Positions 23,181 through 37,400 are shown, counted from the stretch's first letter. The stretch: 64,000 nt of DNA from Sceloporus undulatus (GCF_019175285.1 NC_056527.1:108951129-109015128), one strand, 5' to 3'. The notes: a model not told the origin generated them from the sequence alone. Numbers and translations: made by a program.

Positions 23181-23742
23181 CAGCCCCGCTTTCATTTCCC
23201 TCCTCTGCTTTCCACCTGTGGTTGGTTGGTTACCGTCACTTCTGAAATGTCACCACTTTTTATCAAGTTGTTCGATGCCTGCATGCATATACTAGCCTGC
23301 TTGCCTTTCCTCTACTCACGGTCTCACCTAACAAACATAGTTAGTAAAGTGTAATGTAGTTTAATGTTGTGCACCAGTTGTGCACCATTTTGCCAGTAGA
23401 GCCGGCCCTACCATAAGGCAGAAGGAGTTGCAAATAGTTGCTTTGTCAGGAAAGAGATGCAAATAGTTCCTTTGTGTTGTATCATTACTGCCTTGGATGG
23501 GGAGAGATACTTTCCCCTCTCATTTGCATTAAATTTGCCAAAATTATTTGTTTAGCTTTGGTTAAGATGCCCCATGGCTTAAGGAAGGAGAGGGTACTAT
23601 TTGCTGCTGTGTCTCAGGAAACAAAACATCCTGGTTCAAAACTATTTGACAGGAAAAAAATAAGTTTACTTGACAATCTTTGAAATAATCACACATGACA
23701 GAGTGAAAACTGGAGAGGGCTCCAGTACCATAGCAAGTACAA

Positions 23743-24270
23743 ATAGAAAATACATTTCTATACCGCTTATCAGTGCACTTAAGCACTCCCTAAGCACTTT
23801 ACAAGAGCCCTGTAGATATGCAACTGGGCTTTAAATTTCCTAGACTTTGTTAAACTCCCAATTCCCACATGGCCAGAAGGAAGAAGAGTGAGCCTGCAAA
23901 ATTTACCCTCCTCGTACCATCTTAACTAAGGACAGAAACAACAAATGCTGACATCTTACTAACATCGCCAATTTTTTTCCACTGTTTGGTTTGTAACATC
24001 TTGTCTGATGAAGAAGCCAGTGGAGCTTCGAAAGCTTGCAGCAAGTATATTGTGCATTTCAGTTGGCCAATAAAGGTATCACTGTTTGGTGGATTACAGC
24101 TTACAATATGTAAGCTAATTGCCCCCAACAAGCTGAGTACTCATTTTAGTGATCTCGGAAGGATGCCAGGCTGAATCGAGCCTGAGCCCCTGACTGGATC
24201 GAACTCACAACCTTGCGACTGCGAGTGAGTTGCTGCATTACCGGCGTTTAACCACTGCACCACCAGCACT
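23743..24270 (-). mobile_element. tRNA-derived SINE with L2-like tail, split by an insert
   Basis: Tail 'atttctataccgcttatcag' at the left and B-box side 'ggatcgaactcacaacc' near 24200. The middle (about 23930-24085) is replaced by a different repeat containing 'gcttcgaaagcttgcag'. An intact copy lies at 50287-50503. Confidence 0.75.
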
Positions 24271-24403
24271 CCCTACCTTTAATATACTGTATTTGCTTTG
24301 TGTGTGCAGTGGTTAGAGATCCTAACTTCTCCCTACTCTAGAATACTTGCAACCACAAATAATTCATTTAACATCTCTGTAATCTCTTCATCATTTTTAA
24401 GTA

Positions 24404-24635
24404 CAGTGGGCCCTTGGTTTCCACTGGGGTTTGGTTCCAGGACCCACCCCCTCCCCCGTGCATACCAAAATCCATGGATCCTCAAGTCCCATGAAATACA
24501 GTGGTGTAGTGAAATGGTATCCTTACATAAAAAAGCAAAATCAAGGTTTGCTTTTTGAATTTTTTAAAAAATATTTTAAAACTGTCAATGGTTGAATCCA
24601 TGGCTAAAGAATCTGTGGATACAGAGGGCCAACTG
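24404..24635. mobile_element. Tigger/mariner-like MITE flanked by TA
   Basis: Starts CAGTGGGCCCTTGG and ends GAGGGCCAACTG, with TA on both sides. Confidence 0.85.
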
Positions 24636-24664
24636 TATTCCTTTAGATCCTATGTCTTTCAGCC

Positions 24665-24674
24665 NNNNNNNNNN
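24665..24674. other. Assembly gap (10 Ns)
   Basis: Ten unknown bases. The true length of missing sequence cannot be judged. Confidence 1.
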
Positions 24675-25357
24675 ATTCAATCTTCTCCCTGAGATGGACT
24701 CCTTGTGCTTGGTTTTTTTTTTAATTCTGTTTCACAATTGCTTTCATGTGCATTCATCAAACGGCTGCTTTGTCATATAGCTTATCACATCTCTCCCTCT
24801 CATACACACACACACATGCACACATACATTCTGCAGAGGACTGGCACAAGACTCTTTCTGTGATTATTAATTATCCATTCAAGAAACATCTCTGAACATG
24901 AAATAAATGTTACAGATTAATGTATGTGTGTGCCCCCATCCTTTTGTGTCCATGTGTCCTGGTCAACATTATCAATACTTTTTGTCATAATGACAGTAGA
25001 AGACCCATGCCTAGTGATCAGATGCCAAAGTCTTCCTCTGACTTGGAGATTTTGCTGATGTAACACAGTTCCTCATTGCTCAGGGGCCACCTGATGCATG
25101 TTCAAGCCTTTCACCACATTATGTGCCAGTTCAGGAAGAAAAGCCTTCTTCAGCCTTGCTTTCCTCTCTTCCCCACATGTTACCCCTCCCTTTTGAACCA
25201 AGTGGGGAGAGAAAGCAACAATTTTGAAATTCAGAAGCAAGCCTTAGTCCTCTTTCCACTCTCCTCTGCTTCCTTCAGTTGTTCCGCTGGACGTTGTCGC
25301 TTGCCTTTGTCAAACGCCCTCAAGAAAGTAAGACTCTGCCTTTTATGCCATTCCACC

Positions 25358-25418
25358 ATGGCTGGCACACCATTGCCACTCTGTTTCTGGACACTGATTA
25401 TTGGATTAGCGCTTCAAG
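25358..25418 (+). CDS. ITGAL: ITGAL exon 1, signal peptide
   Basis: Codes 20 residues from [11 protein letters not shown] to LALQ, a short hydrophobic leader, ending one base into the next codon at donor CAAG|GTAAGT. Confidence 0.88.
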
Positions 25419-28400
25419 GTAAGTCCATCCTACATTTTTTCATGACAACAACCCTGTGAGGTAGATTAGTCTAACAAGAACATGACTAGATGGTCACTCA
25501 ATTAATTTTATGGCTGTGTGAGGATTAGAATTTTCTAGATTTGTCTGAAAGAGAAGGGATGGACCTAGGATTACTTTTTATGGCCATGTGGAAACTAGGA
25601 CATGCTTCTTCCTTAGTCCTAGTCCACCATGCTAATGATTGCAAAATGTTGGTAAAATTTCTTAAGAAAGACAAGACAGAAAATCTGCTTTTATGGTTAT
25701 TATATCAGGGTAGTAAGTATAGTAAGCAGGTTGGAGTTTTGGAGCCAACAAAGTCTCAAAAACTCAGTGTGTGTGTGTTGTTAGTGTGTGTAAGTGTGTC
25801 TACATTTGCATTTGTGTGTGTTGGTTTATTTTATTTGCCACCCTTTTCCCAGCATGGGACCCAAGTGATTCACAAAGGCTAAAAGCAAGATTAGCTAAAT
25901 ACCTGACGATGGAAAATTAAAACATGCTTAAAGAAACAATCAATTTATAGTTTTAAAAGTATAAAATCATTGAAAAACATAACAAAGCACCTGCCAATAA
26001 AATATCTCACTGCAAGCAATTACTCATTAAAAGCCTATTTGAACAGAAAGGTCAGAAAATATATTGCAAAGAGGTGTGTGTATGTTTGTGTTGGTTCCAG
26101 GGAGACGGGGCAGAATGGCTGAGGAAGAAGATCTAGTCCTCGGCTAAAGTTTAGGAAAGTTTTGTAACAGTAGTCCAAAGGAATCTTGTAGCACCTTTGA
26201 GACGTTGGAGATTATCATACCGGGATAAGAAATGTGAGAAAAATGTAATGCTCCTGTCATGTTTACATGATCACAGGAAGATTTTCACATGATGACGTGC
26301 TCATCCCGTATTTCTCCTGTTAACAACATGGAATGCTCCTGTAACTTCTTATTTACAGAGGGGGGAGAAACATGAATGGCTTGCCAATAGCGCTTCATTC
26401 CCGTTACTGTGGAGCAATCCAGGACCTTTTCCTAGAGTGCATTTCCATACTGGCAATTCGTTCTTACTGCTAGCATTGTTTTTGGATTGGATTTCTCTCC
26501 TATTTCAAGGTGTAGGGCAAGATCTTCCTTCAACTGGATAAAAATAATGTTGTTAAATATATAAATTTTATTTTCTTCTATTTGGGATGGAACAATGATT
26601 TTGAGACATGCACAGTAGCATGAAAGTGGCACATGCGTGATACGTTCAATAACGACATATTAATGATACAAGAATAGATGTATGCAGAACGCAATTGCAC
26701 AAATGCCCGACTGTGTGAAAATATTGATCACTATAGCACTATGCTTCCATTATCTTCAAATAGTGTGATTGTTGTGCAATTGGCCCTGGTGTGATAATTT
26801 CCTAAGTGAGCAAAAGACATTGTAGTGTAAGTGTGTGGACTTGGTCTACTTCCTCAGATGAATGGAGTAAATTGATGCCTGTGGTAGGGAAAGTGCCAGA
26901 AGTGACCATGCTACAGTATATGGAAGATTCTAGGAGTTGTAGTTTCAAAAAGAAGAACTTTTTAAAGCTCTGTGGGAAGAGCACATGTTGCATGCTAAAA
27001 TCCCACATTTGATCTTTGACATCTATCATTGGGAGTGGGAAAGACCCTAGACTGAAACCTTTCCCAGCTCTTGCCAATCAGGGAAATCCAGCACTGAACT
27101 ACATGGACCTAGCTGTCTAACTCATATCAGGCAACTTCCTATATTTGGCCTTCTACCCACTGTATTGTATCAGCATATTTGCCCCAAATAGACACATTTT
27201 GCAATCATTTGCATGCTCTCACCAACTCCATTCTGATCTTCATTTTGAGTTCATGCAGTCACTTGATACTTATGAGTCTTCCTTTGCAAAGGGCAGCAGA
27301 ATAGAAAACCTGTTTTATAGGTGAAAAACCTGGGTTGGCAGCAGGGAGAGTAGGAGTGTGAATGTCCAAAGGTTCAACAGCCAAACTGACTTCACAATAA
27401 TTCACATTATAACAATAATTACAGGGTAAAACTTAGGGGCACTTAACAAAGGATCTAAAGGATCAAACAGTGGAAAACAATGCCAAAAAACTTACAAAAT
27501 TCCAGCAGGTATAACTGTGCTCACATTAAAGGCTGGATAGATGAAAGTGTAGAGGGGGATCAGTGCTTTCAGGGCAGATTACATTCTTGCCTTTCAAAGG
27601 TTAAAGTACAATACTTACATCAACGCATGGATAAGCTGACTCAGGTTTTTTGGGTCAATTTTTTTACTAACATTTCTAGACTTACACATGAGTATATACG
27701 GTAAGAATAGGGAGGGTGCCTATGAAAGAACTAGAAAAGATCCTAAAATGCAAAGATATACAATTGAGCACAAAGGTTAGACTCAAACAAGCCATTTTGA
27801 TTACCATGTTTGGATGTGAGAGCGGGACAGTTGGGAAGAAACAAGTTAGGAAGAAAATAAATGCATTGGAGATGTGGTGCTGGAAAAGAGTGCTGAGGAT
27901 CCTGTGGATGGGCAAAAAGACAAACAAATGGGGTCCTAGTCCAACACTCAAAACACTATTCCACACTGAGTGTTTATTCATCTATATGCTGCCTTTCCTC
28001 CAACGAGCTCAATGTAGCCACATGGCTCTCACATCCTGATTTATCCTCACAACAGCCTTCACCAAAGAGTTTTATAGACATCCCAAATCCAGATGCCACA
28101 CAAAGCAATACATCATGCCAGCTGTCAATCAGTGCATGAAGCTTTTTTTGCAGATACATTTTTGGCTGTCGCTCTAGACAAGTGTGGTTTAAGGCACAGT
28201 TACTTTGGCTGCTTGGAAAAGCTGGGTGAGAGGGTTAGAAAAACAGGGTACTTCCTCCAGCTGTGGTTAAAAGATGGGGGTGGAAGAAGAGGAAGAGATT
28301 CAAGCAGTGTAGCAACAATTCTTGTCAACAGCATTGGTGGACAACAATAAAAAAAGGTTGGGTGTTGCAAGGGACAGATTTCTCTCTGGGACTAGAACAA

Positions 28401-31400
28401 AGCAGAGTTTAGAAAGTTACTTTTCAAAATCAGTTTGCTCCTGTTATTCATTATACAGCAGTGTCAAAATGTAGAATTGTAGAGTTGAAAGAGACCTCAT
28501 AGGGCCCTTCCAGGCAGGAGTCCATCTCACTGTTCAGTGATGGATCACCAGTTAAAGCAGTGATTATTCCCAAACTCTAGTCTCCAGGTGTTTTGGACGT
28601 CAGCTCCCAGAAGTTTTAGCCATCTTGGCCAATGTTCTGGGATTCTGGGAGCTGAAATCCAATACCCCTGAAGACTAGGGTTTGGGAATCACTGAGTGAA
28701 ATCATCCCCAGCAGGTAGCTGTTCATCTCTTTTTGAAGACTTCCAGAGAAGGAGATCCCACCACCTCACTATGCATTTGTTTCCATTACGGAACTGCTCT
28801 TACTGTCAAGATATTCCTTCTCATGTTCAAACTAAATCTTCAAACCATTAGACCTGTTCCTGTTCCCAATGGCATCTGGAGGGCTGCATGATTCTCAGAA
28901 TAAGAGAACGACATAAAACTTCTTAGCTATCAAATTTCTTAGTAATATGCTCCTTAAAATGTCTTCAGACACCTTTAAAAAGTGAATTTTGTAGATAACA
29001 ATAAAAATATCTCATTTACAAGAATAATGTAACAATAATTTTGAAATATTACTTAATTATTCTCTGGTTACCCCTCCCAAACTAACACAGTAAGATAACC
29101 GATTAAGCATTTGATGAAGTGAATTGGAGTCCACGAAAGCTTGTGTAAGGAAATTATTTTTCTCATTCAGCCTCCAAAGTGTAACTACCTTCCACATCTG
29201 CAATTAAAGCTATGCCAGAATAGCTTTAGTACAATTTGACAGTTTGAGACTCTCCTCTTTTAAAGATGATGAGCTGCGTTACATCATTTATGTTGCCACC
29301 AGTTCAGGGTCCCACCAGCTTACCCTGTTGAATGGGTAGAGGTGGCTTTTGCCATGAAGTTCTTTCCTGATGGCACCACTGAATAATATGACTTTTCTTC
29401 TGGATGGGCCTCCCTATGCTTCTACAGACATGCTAATTGTCCCAATTTGGCAAGAATTGTCCTGATGAATTATGTCTTCCCACTTTTCCAGCAGCTTTGA
29501 AAATGTCCCACTTTCTTTCTCTTCCTCCCGCTTCCCCCCTTTATCCTCACCTTACTTCAACTGATGTAAACTTAGTTCAGAGTGGAAAAAGCAATTTGTA
29601 CTCAGCTCAACAGAGTGGAGGGAAGGGAGCACATTTTTGCTCTTCCCAGTGGCCTCAGGCAAAAGCCAACTGCTGCAGTCTCCCCTAGATTGTGTGTTCT
29701 TCCTCCTTAATAAGGTTTGCCATCTTGACCACACTCTGATGTTGCTTGAACACATGTCTCCCACTTTTCATCTGTGAAATGTTGGAGGGTATGTTTCTAA
29801 CAATTCACAAAAAACAAGAAGTAGCTATAGAGAAGTGGCAGTTTTCCTTGGTGTGAAAAAGAACCCAAGCAGGAGTCTTGCTAGGGAGAAAAATGGCAAC
29901 CCTCATTGCTATGAGGAGGAGGAGTAAAGTTTTTGTTGGTTTTCTCCTTAGTAGCTGATATAATTTCCCTTGAAACAATGGCATCACTAGGGTTGGTGTC
30001 ACCTAGTGCAGTAACTCATGGTATCATCCTCCCCCATTGACCTCCTCCCATACTACACTCATACAGAATCCTTAGTAATGTTTGTTTTTTTACTAAATTA
30101 ATCATAAATCATAATTCCTTTATGTCACTGAATCTAATGGTAATAGTTGTGATATAAACAACTGGCAAAATTAAAATGATCTTTAAATTACAATATCATA
30201 CGCACAAAATAAATGTGTTTACATATACAAAGTTTCTTGTGATTAAAATGAAAATTTGGTAAAATGTTATTTTTAAAAAAAAATAAAAAAATTTAAAATT
30301 TGAAATTTGAAATTTTACTTTAAAAAAAACCTGGGGCCTCTTCTTTCTCCTCCCATTGACCCTCACCCCACTTACCCCATCTCTTCAGTATTTTACACAC
30401 ACACACACACCGCTTAGGATGTCAGCTGGTGCAGTCCGCACCCCACTTGTGATGTCATTGCCTTGAAATAACAAGCATGATTTACAGAGATTAGCAAGAA
30501 TCATAGAGTTGGAAGAAACCACAAGGGCCATCCAATCCAATCCCCTGCCAAGAAGCAATACACAGTCAAAAGGTGCTGATGTTTATCTTCTTGCAGCTTT
30601 GGTTGCTGAGTTTAGTAAGCTACATTTAAAAGCCTAACAGCTCCTGAGATGTTTTGCTGCTTGCTATCTTGATCAGATGACATTGTGAATCTAGCATAAA
30701 GAGATAACTGATTTGACTGATCTTAGGACTGCTTTGTACTACAAGTTATCACCATTCCCTCACTAGTTGAAGTTGCTCTAAGAGCCAGCTTTTTTAAATA
30801 GAACAAGTCTTAGAGAATACAGTGAGCTCTTGGTATCTGCTGGGATTTGGTTCCAGGACCCCCATGAATACCAAAATCTGGATGCTCAAGTCCCATTAAA
30901 TACAATGGCACAGTAAAATGGTGTGCCTTATATAAAATGGCAAAACCAAGGTTCCCTTTTTGGAATTTACATATTTTTTTCTTTTCTTTTTTATAAAGTT
31001 TTTTATTGATTAAAAAACATCAACAATCATCACGTAAAAAACAAGACAAAACATGACAAAACAAACAAACAAAAAAGAGAAATACAACATATATCAGAAT
31101 ATACTATTTCAGATATGATACAATAGTCTGTAATCGTTGGTTCTACTTTAACATTGAAAGTTGTTAATATTTCTATCTGCTTCCACGAATTTAATCAAAG
31201 GCATCCAACATTTTTTCTGGTTATTCCAATCCTTTTACATATTTTAAAAATATTTTCAAACAGTGGATGCTTGAATCCATGGATAAAAAATCTGTGGATA
31301 TGAAGGGCTGTATGTATCTCTAAACCATTCACCCTGATATTCATGTTGCTAGCTTTTTTGTTAGCCAAAATGACATTACCCTTACACAAGGTCTTAACTA

Positions 31401-34400
31401 TCTTGGAGAAATCCAAGGTTTGTCAGTCTACAAAAATTATGTACTAAACAGGCAGGGAACCTCAATTATAGCCCAGTGAGGGCTGAGTACAAAGAGTGGG
31501 TGCAGAATTATTATAGAATTGAAAGGAATCCCAGCAGTTGGTAGGGATGAAAATTGGATTTGGAGATGAATAGAATGAAGTGACTGGAATCCTAAACAAC
31601 ACATCATAGTAATTTCTTGTTGTCTATCCCACAAGAGATGTTACCGCACAAGCTCCATTCTCACCACAATCACACTTGTTAAAGAAAATGGAATTATATC
31701 TGTCTGTGACTAGCCATTATTGCATGTCTTTGCAATTGTGCGACTGGGGCTGCCGCCGCTCTTGCACTCTCTTCCATGATCCCAGCTTCATAAATGTTCC
31801 GTACAGAATCAGCCTACTTTATGGATTTTATGGCTGGCTCTAGTTTGAAGAATTGGGTATGGCCAATGTTTTAACAACCAGTGCTCCCTTGCCTTTAACA
31901 ACAACCCAACATGTAAAATTTTAGCAGATTGAGGATTTCCTGTTATTTCATGCCAGGAAAATCACCCACTGCTAATAAAAATGCACTGAATTGCTGGTCA
32001 CCCTGTTCAAAGAAGAAGAACTGAACTCTGATCAGCAATGGTTTGTGTTTAGCCCAGGATCTTGCTCTGCTTAAAAACATCATTCCTGGCAACAATTTCT
32101 TTATCAAGCTTCAGCCTTTTGAACTTTCAACTGGCTTCCAATATTTTGCCACAAAAGGCAATTCTTCCTCTTTCGTTCCTCATCTCCTGATCCTGGTCAG
32201 TTGCAAAACAAATAGGAATGAAGAGGGTAGCATTTCTTCATCATACATACACAAATTCCCCAGATTTGTCACCCAATTACAGAATAATAAGGCCAAAATC
32301 CTCTGCATAGTTAAGGCTGATTGAACACAGCAGCACATAACTCCTAACTAAGCATGCACTTAATCCTCTGCCATCCCATGTTTTCCAGCTGCTTTTAAAA
32401 TGTTCCAGTTTCTTTCTCCTACTATTACTTTCTCCCTTTGTCCTTGGGTTACTTCCATTGCTGCAAATCGACTTCAATTGTTGCAAACAGGCCAAGCAAA
32501 ACCAGTGTTGTCAAGCTAGGAAAAATTATTGAGGAAGAATACACAAGTTAGGAGAGGCTGCAATAGTAGTTTGCTTTTGTCTGAGTCTACTGGGAAGGAC
32601 AAAATTCTGCCTCCTTCTTTCCTCTTCTCTCAGACAGGATAACTGGGACTGTCTCTGCCAAATCAGGACCATTGACTCTCCCCAACCAGCAGTCAATGGA
32701 GAACGATGATAGAAGTTGGCAATCCAGCTACATTTGGAGAGCCCCACATACTCCCCAGCCCTGGCCTAAACACAGAACCCTGCCCAGCCATGGCTACTGG
32801 AGATGCCAAAATCTGCACTTGTACAACCTTGCTGGGCTGGCTCAGCTTCACAAAGACACCTGGTGAATGGCTAGCCCACACATCCAAAGCTTTTGATCGT
32901 TTGGTTTGAATTTCCCCTTTGGGAACTGCCCAGCTTCCTTCCCATTCCCAAATTTTATAGCCGTTGGTTGTAAAAGAAGTCCCTGTAGCTTTCAGCGACT
33001 AGCAACAAAGCAAGACCTGCCTACATTTTGTCAGGAAGTCCGAGGTATGGGGTAATCCTTCTCCAGACCTGATTTGGTGGGTATTTCCTAGGAACTTTAT
33101 ATGTCTACATAGCCCATGCTGTTTTGTTCATTTTATTTTAAAACAACTGAATGTTTCTAAACGTCCGTCTGCTCAGTTCTTTAATAAATAAATCAGAAAG
33201 GAGAGTTGATCAGATTCTCTGGCCTGATCTGTAGATTGGCTTCACCCATGTGTTTGTAGCACTAACCTAATTTTCAAAGAGTTAAAGGAAGTTTTGAAAA
33301 TATGAAGCTCTGTCCTTCTTTATATGTGTGCAGGCCTGGTGTCTTGTGTATCCAGAACATCTGAGTTGTCAAAAATGTGAGAGGTGGTGGCATTACCTCT
33401 GAGGAATAAGAACAAAGGGTATCTTTACAGCTTTTCCTGTCTTGCAAGATTTGACATCAAACAGATTGGTTTTGTCACCAAAGAGAATAGTAATTCTAGT
33501 GGTGATACCATTACTAGAAATAGAATGGGGATGTAAGGTTTGTTTAAGAGTTTGTGTAAATTGTATGCATGTCATAAATGTATATATTGGACAAGCACAT
33601 GGGAATTAGCAGTCACCATCCAGATTGTATGAGCAGAGTGATGTAGCTTTTTTACCATTTTAATTAATAGATGGTGTAGATGCACCATGTAATGTCAGAT
33701 GGAGCTTTCAGCTGGGCCTGAGAACTGGAAAATAAAGAAAATAAAGGTGTCACCTGAACAGCATATTTTGTTTCCTCTAATGTTTCAAGTGTGAAACCTC
33801 TGCAGGAACCGCATGGATCTCACCACTTATATTTAGAGTGTGGGAAAGGCGTGAATTTTTGAACAGACATGGCATATGGCAATCATTCTGTATGTGAAAG
33901 ATGGAAAGATAAGATCAAACATACCCTGCTGCCACCCATTAGAAGATTCACAGGGTTCTGCCCATTGCGCAAAGAAACAGGGATTCCTCAGTACTGGCTC
34001 CATACCTTTAGAATTAGCTCCTGACAGAGGTGTGAGAAAGAGGACTGCAAGGTTACAGCATCACAGAAATTTCAGAGTCAAAACGTAGGACCAAGGGATG
34101 GGTCCTTGTGATGTCACAGGGAAATCTTGTTAAATCTTGTGACTTTCTTATGAAATCACAGAGGCAATACAGGCAAGGCTTGGGAGGTGACTATGGAAAC
34201 GAGTATGAGAATAATCAGGGTTATTAGGACCAAAATTTGGGTGAAGCTCAGATAACCATGCAATATAATTCACATATTGGGGGGAGGGGGGGTACAGAGA
34301 AAGCATTTTTCAGTGGATGGGAAGGTAGGTGCTAAAGTATTCCTTGTGAACTGCAATAATTGCCATAATTCCTGCCAGTATTGGCATCATGTAGCCTTAC

Positions 34401-37400
34401 CTGCACCCTAGCTGCCAAGGCTTGTATAAGAAGCTTCACAAGCCATAATGTTGTCACTCTACCTCAAGCCCTTCCATGATGGATTTAAATACCATAAGGT
34501 CTTCGCTCTTTCCCTAATTCCTTTCACTCCCTGAGCATTTTTGGTGCACTGATACTGTACAAGTGTAACACAGAGGCAAACACCTTCATACCCAGCCACA
34601 AATGGTGGCAATAGCTTCAGTTAACCAGAATGTGATGTTGTAACCTGGCAGTCCTCAGTCAGGAGCTAATTCTAAAGGTTTGGAGCCAATATTGAGGAGT
34701 CCTGGTTTCTTTCAGAAATGCTCCTAATGGGTAGAACACTATGTGCCCCACTTGAGAATGGGTAGAAATGAATTACCGCTGCTTCCTCCATGAACATAGA
34801 ATTGGAAGGGACCACAAGTCCAACCAACCCCTTGCCATGCCAGAATACATGACTGAAGTACTTCTAAAAGATGTTCAGCCAATCCAACCTCTGTTTAAAG
34901 ATCTCCAAAGGAGAATCCATCACCCTCCAAGTCAATCCATTCCACTCTTAGAGTCTTACAATGTTCTCTTTTCTTGTAGTTTTCAGTGACCCCTGGAACC
35001 AGTTGGAAATGGGTGGAGATGAGTAACCAGTCTCCTCACATCCATCCCCACCTTCATCTTTGTCCTTCTCCAGTGCCATAGAATTCGAAGGTACCCCATT
35101 TGTCCTCAGCTGCTTCAGTTGCTGCAAACTGTTTGTACTTAACAGTGGGAGATGAGATGAAGGGGTGGAATATCTTGCCCTTCCCGGTAGACTGAGGCAA
35201 AAACAAACAGCTGCAGCATCTTCTAGCTTGTGGGTTCTTCTTCATCAATAATTTTGTGATCTGGGCCACAACTCTGATGTTGCTTGACCACAAAAGTCCT
35301 GATTTTCACATGTGAAATGTTGCATGGTATGGCATAAAAGAGAAGGATAGGTAAAAGACGTGAAGGCTGAGAACCTGTTGCTTACTGTCTTTATAGTTCT
35401 CATAGCTATTAGGGTGGGGAGAGGGATCATATTTGCACATATTGATTTTCTTTATTTGCTTCTGTATTATGGGCCTTGGGAGCCCATCTTCCATTAGCCA
35501 TATCTTGGTATGGGGTGCCCTCAGCCCAAGATGCCCATATGTCCAGCAAAGGGGGTTTGAATTTGATCACTGGCCAAGGGTTTGGAGGCCCAGTTCTACT
35601 ACCATTGTCTGTTAGAGGACGGTAGACTTCATCAGTGAAAGGGCTGGAATGCGTCTCTGCTGTGTACCATCTGTTGTGGCAATTATCAAAAATAAAGCTT
35701 ATGCTATAGCAGCAATGTGTATCAGCGTTCATCATTGAAAGAACCCATGGGGAGGCCTGGAGTGAGACCTTTGAAGCCCAACCATAGCTCCCTATATGAG
35801 TCTACTAGAGTTTTAACGTCTTTGGTGGAAGGCTTTCTCTCAGTCCCACCACCATCATAAGCATATTTGGGATGAACATAGGAGAGAACCTTCCTCATGG
35901 TTGTTCCCATCATATAGAATTCCCTGCCATGGAGATTTGATTGGTCCTCCCTCTCCTCTCTTTCTTCTGGCAGGCAAAGACTTTCTTATTTAGGTAGAAC
36001 TTTGGTTTATAATTAATGTGACAGAAAAGGTTTTTTATGGGGGTGCATTTTAGTATTTTAAATTTTTTTAGTACTTTTAAATATTTAGATATTTTTAAAA
36101 TTTAAATACTTTTACATTTTAAATATTTAGTACTTTTATACATTTTAAAAGCTGGATTTCATTTTAATTGGATGCAAGCCACTTTGGGTCTTGCAAAAGG
36201 AGAAAGGTATGATTTAGCTGCTAGCTAGCTAGATTGAGTGAGTGAATGAGTGAATGAATGAGTGAGCAAGATGGGCTGGATAATATTTAGTGTCAAAATC
36301 TTGTTGGGGTGCATTTGATGTGAAAAAAATCTACTAAACAAAGAAAAGTTAATGTTCTCACGTTTGGTTTCAGAGGAAAGCAAAAATAGATGTACATTCA
36401 AGGGAATTCCCTGACCTGTTTCAGGTTGACTGCAATCTATGCCTCTTGTCTTTTTGTATAGTTCCAGCTAGGTTTCAGGATGAGTAGTTTGGGATTAGAT
36501 TCAGATGTACTTATCCTTTGAACAGATCTTTTAATCTACTTTTGCACTTTGAACTCAGTTTGTGGCAAGTAAACTAAGTATAAAGCTAAGTAAGCTAAGT
36601 ATAAAGGGAGGAAGTGGGAAGAAGAAAGACAAACTGGGATATTTTAAAAGCAGCTGAAAAAGCAAGATGGCAGACTATTAGTTGGGACTGTCCCCAACAA
36701 ATTGGAGGGTATGTCATTTCTGCACTAAGGTGACAGACATAATATTGTTTCTGTTCTTTTCTGAAAAAAGCAATAGGTTCCTACTTGGAAGATTTGGGTT
36801 GCACATTCATCCAGTCATTCTTATGAATCTGGGGAAGGGGGAGCCCCATTGTTAAAAAAGAAAAAAAGAAAGTAAGTCATCTTTGCCCTTGTATGAAGTG
36901 ACAAAGATCTCAGCCACAAGATTTGCCTGACATGCTTACATATATTTTTTAAAAAACACACACACATGAGTCAATGCTAGAGAAAGGTAGTTGCTCTCTC
37001 ATTGGTTGGTTCAATATATCTGCTCTGAAATGTCAAGCATAGGCAATGTGTATCAGCGTTCATCATTGAAAGAACCCATGGGGAGGCCTGGAGTGAGACC
37101 TTTGAAGCCCAACCATAGCTCCCTATATGAGTCTACTAGAGTTTTAACGTCTTTGGTGGAAGGCTTTCTCTCAGTCCCACCATCTTTTCTACCTGATCAT
37201 TTTTTCTGTGTAAGAACATTATTTAGTTGCATTTTACTTTGATGAAAGCAATTTACTTCAATGTCTTCCATGATATTTGAGGCAGCAGGCTCATATAGGT
37301 GGCATAAGAAGATGTGTTACGCATACACATTCCTGTTCTTCAACAGAGAAACCTCTGGAAATCTATCATCTTTGCCCTTTTCCCACAACATTTCTGTCTG

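Larger units (their letters stand above)
23181..25357. other. SEPTIN1-ITGAL divergent intergenic DNA
   Basis: No coding exon. It holds a split SINE (23743-24270), a TA-flanked MITE (24404-24635), the assembly gap at 24665-24674 and the ITGAL upstream region. Close to ITGAL there are pyrimidine-rich ETS-type cores (ttcctct near 25158, cttcctt near 25270). Confidence 0.55.

Noticed and set aside
27716-28039. 107-codon plus-strand frame as a gene
   Set aside because: BovB reverse-transcriptase motifs; 5'-truncated element.
33390-33640. Possible GIY-YIG or reverse-transcriptase remnant near 33540 ([15 protein letters not shown])
   Set aside because: Too short and interrupted; the resemblance is weak and could be chance.
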